NCBI RefSeq assembly: GCF_900250115.1
Contig: NZ_LT984803.1
Location: forward strand, 1,391,583 to 1,455,582
Source: Cupriavidus taiwanensis
GTDB taxonomy: Bacteria > Pseudomonadota > Gammaproteobacteria > Burkholderiales > Burkholderiaceae
Direction of reading: 5' to 3'
DNA: 64,000 bases
The notes below the pieces were generated by a model. That model saw only the letters and a list, made by a program, of their open reading frames with translations, was not told where the DNA came from and made no database searches. Shown here in pieces: positions 63,725-64,000 of this stretch (positions are counted from its first letter, which is position 1; every line of letters starts with the position of its first letter). Both the position numbers and the translations under genes were made by a program.

Positions 63725-64000
63725 ATGGGCGCAACGCGTTCGACAAATACGGCTCACGGTATATCCCATCTTCTCACTCGCTTAAGCATCTCCCATTGGT
63801 CAAGTGTCGATTTTCATTTTCAGGCCGCCAAGAAGCGTTTACTGAAGCTGCGCGCCGACACGAAGAAGCCGATCGAATCAGCAAAGCGTGAGGTGGCAAA
63901 GGCAATCGAGGCGGCAAAGGCTGCGGCTCGCTTCGGAAAGCAGGCGGCAAAGGAAATGGCGGCCGCAAAGAACGCCAAGGCGGCCGGCAGTCCAGCGTAG
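63725..64000 (+). CDS. Lys/Ala-rich hypothetical protein
   Basis: A 91-codon frame ending at the last base of the window. From about residue 33 it is a Lys/Ala helix (KKRLLKLRADTKKPIESAK, then AAKAAARFGKQAAKEMAAAK), like the basic tails of H1-type or DNA-binding proteins. The first 32 residues do not resemble protein of the same kind, so the real start may be elsewhere or the gene a 3' remnant. No ribosome site. Function unknown. Confidence 0.4.
   Translation: MGATRSTNTAHGISHLLTRLSISHWSSVDFHFQAAKKRLLKLRADTKKPIESAKREVAKAIEAAKAAARFGKQAAKEMAAAKNAKAAGSPA

Overview
The window looks like a chromosomal segment of a Cupriavidus (Ralstonia eutropha-type) betaproteobacterium. The evidence is very GC-rich coding DNA, a 394-residue thiolase that matches the Cupriavidus BktB sequence as I remember it (Cys90, His350 and Cys380 at the same numbers), the tig-clpP-clpX-lon order, and Bug-type (TctC) binding proteins. 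Species level is not claimed.

Core region, 1-40090: the 3' end of rimO, then bktB, a secreted hypothetical, metC, a DUF2789 protein, a Fur-box-controlled DUF3325-DUF3649-PepSY membrane operon, serB, an exported M20 amidohydrolase, argE, mfd, ispD-ispF, a GNAT acetyltransferase, ahpC-ahpD, an MFS symporter, ompR-envZ, an AllC-type M20 hydrolase, hpnD, an RND efflux pair, tRNA-Leu(TAG), vanZ-like, rlmJ, mnmC, the protein-quality-control block tig-clpP-clpX-lon and tRNA-Val(TAC).

Accessory island, about 40091-53787: it begins exactly at the 3' end of tRNA-Val, and a degenerate copy of the tRNA 3' half plus its terminator recurs at 53788-53887. Inside are three family III CoA-transferases, a nu-class-like glutathione transferase, a glutathione reductase, a DsbA-fold (HCCA isomerase/kappa-GST) protein, an enoyl-CoA hydratase, two Bug periplasmic binding proteins, two LysR regulators and a scrap of an acyl-CoA dehydrogenase. 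The left half reads as a glutathione-linked acyl-CoA catabolic cassette. The right half is a compact bug-CoA-transferase-hydratase operon opposite its own LysR gene.

Second accessory stretch, about 53900-60800: a tyrosine-recombinase fragment, a six-gene minus-strand operon for a B-type (ba3-like) haem-copper oxidase with three multihaem cytochromes c, a second recombinase fragment and the 5' end of a Tn3-family transposase gene. Oxidase subunit I is split by what looks like a one-base deletion in a C run. The small single-helix subunit gene of this operon is only 58 codons long.

Right end, 60960-64000: a membrane-anchored PAS-GGDEF-EAL protein with intact key residues in both catalytic domains, then a Lys/Ala-rich open frame of unknown status.

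The parts most worth a second look are the glutathione/CoA-transferase island, the layered tRNA-Val insertions, the broken oxidase gene, and several clear regulatory sites: the palindrome over the RND promoter, the Fur box, the heat-shock-like lon promoter and the LysR inverted repeat. Composition statements are by eye only.
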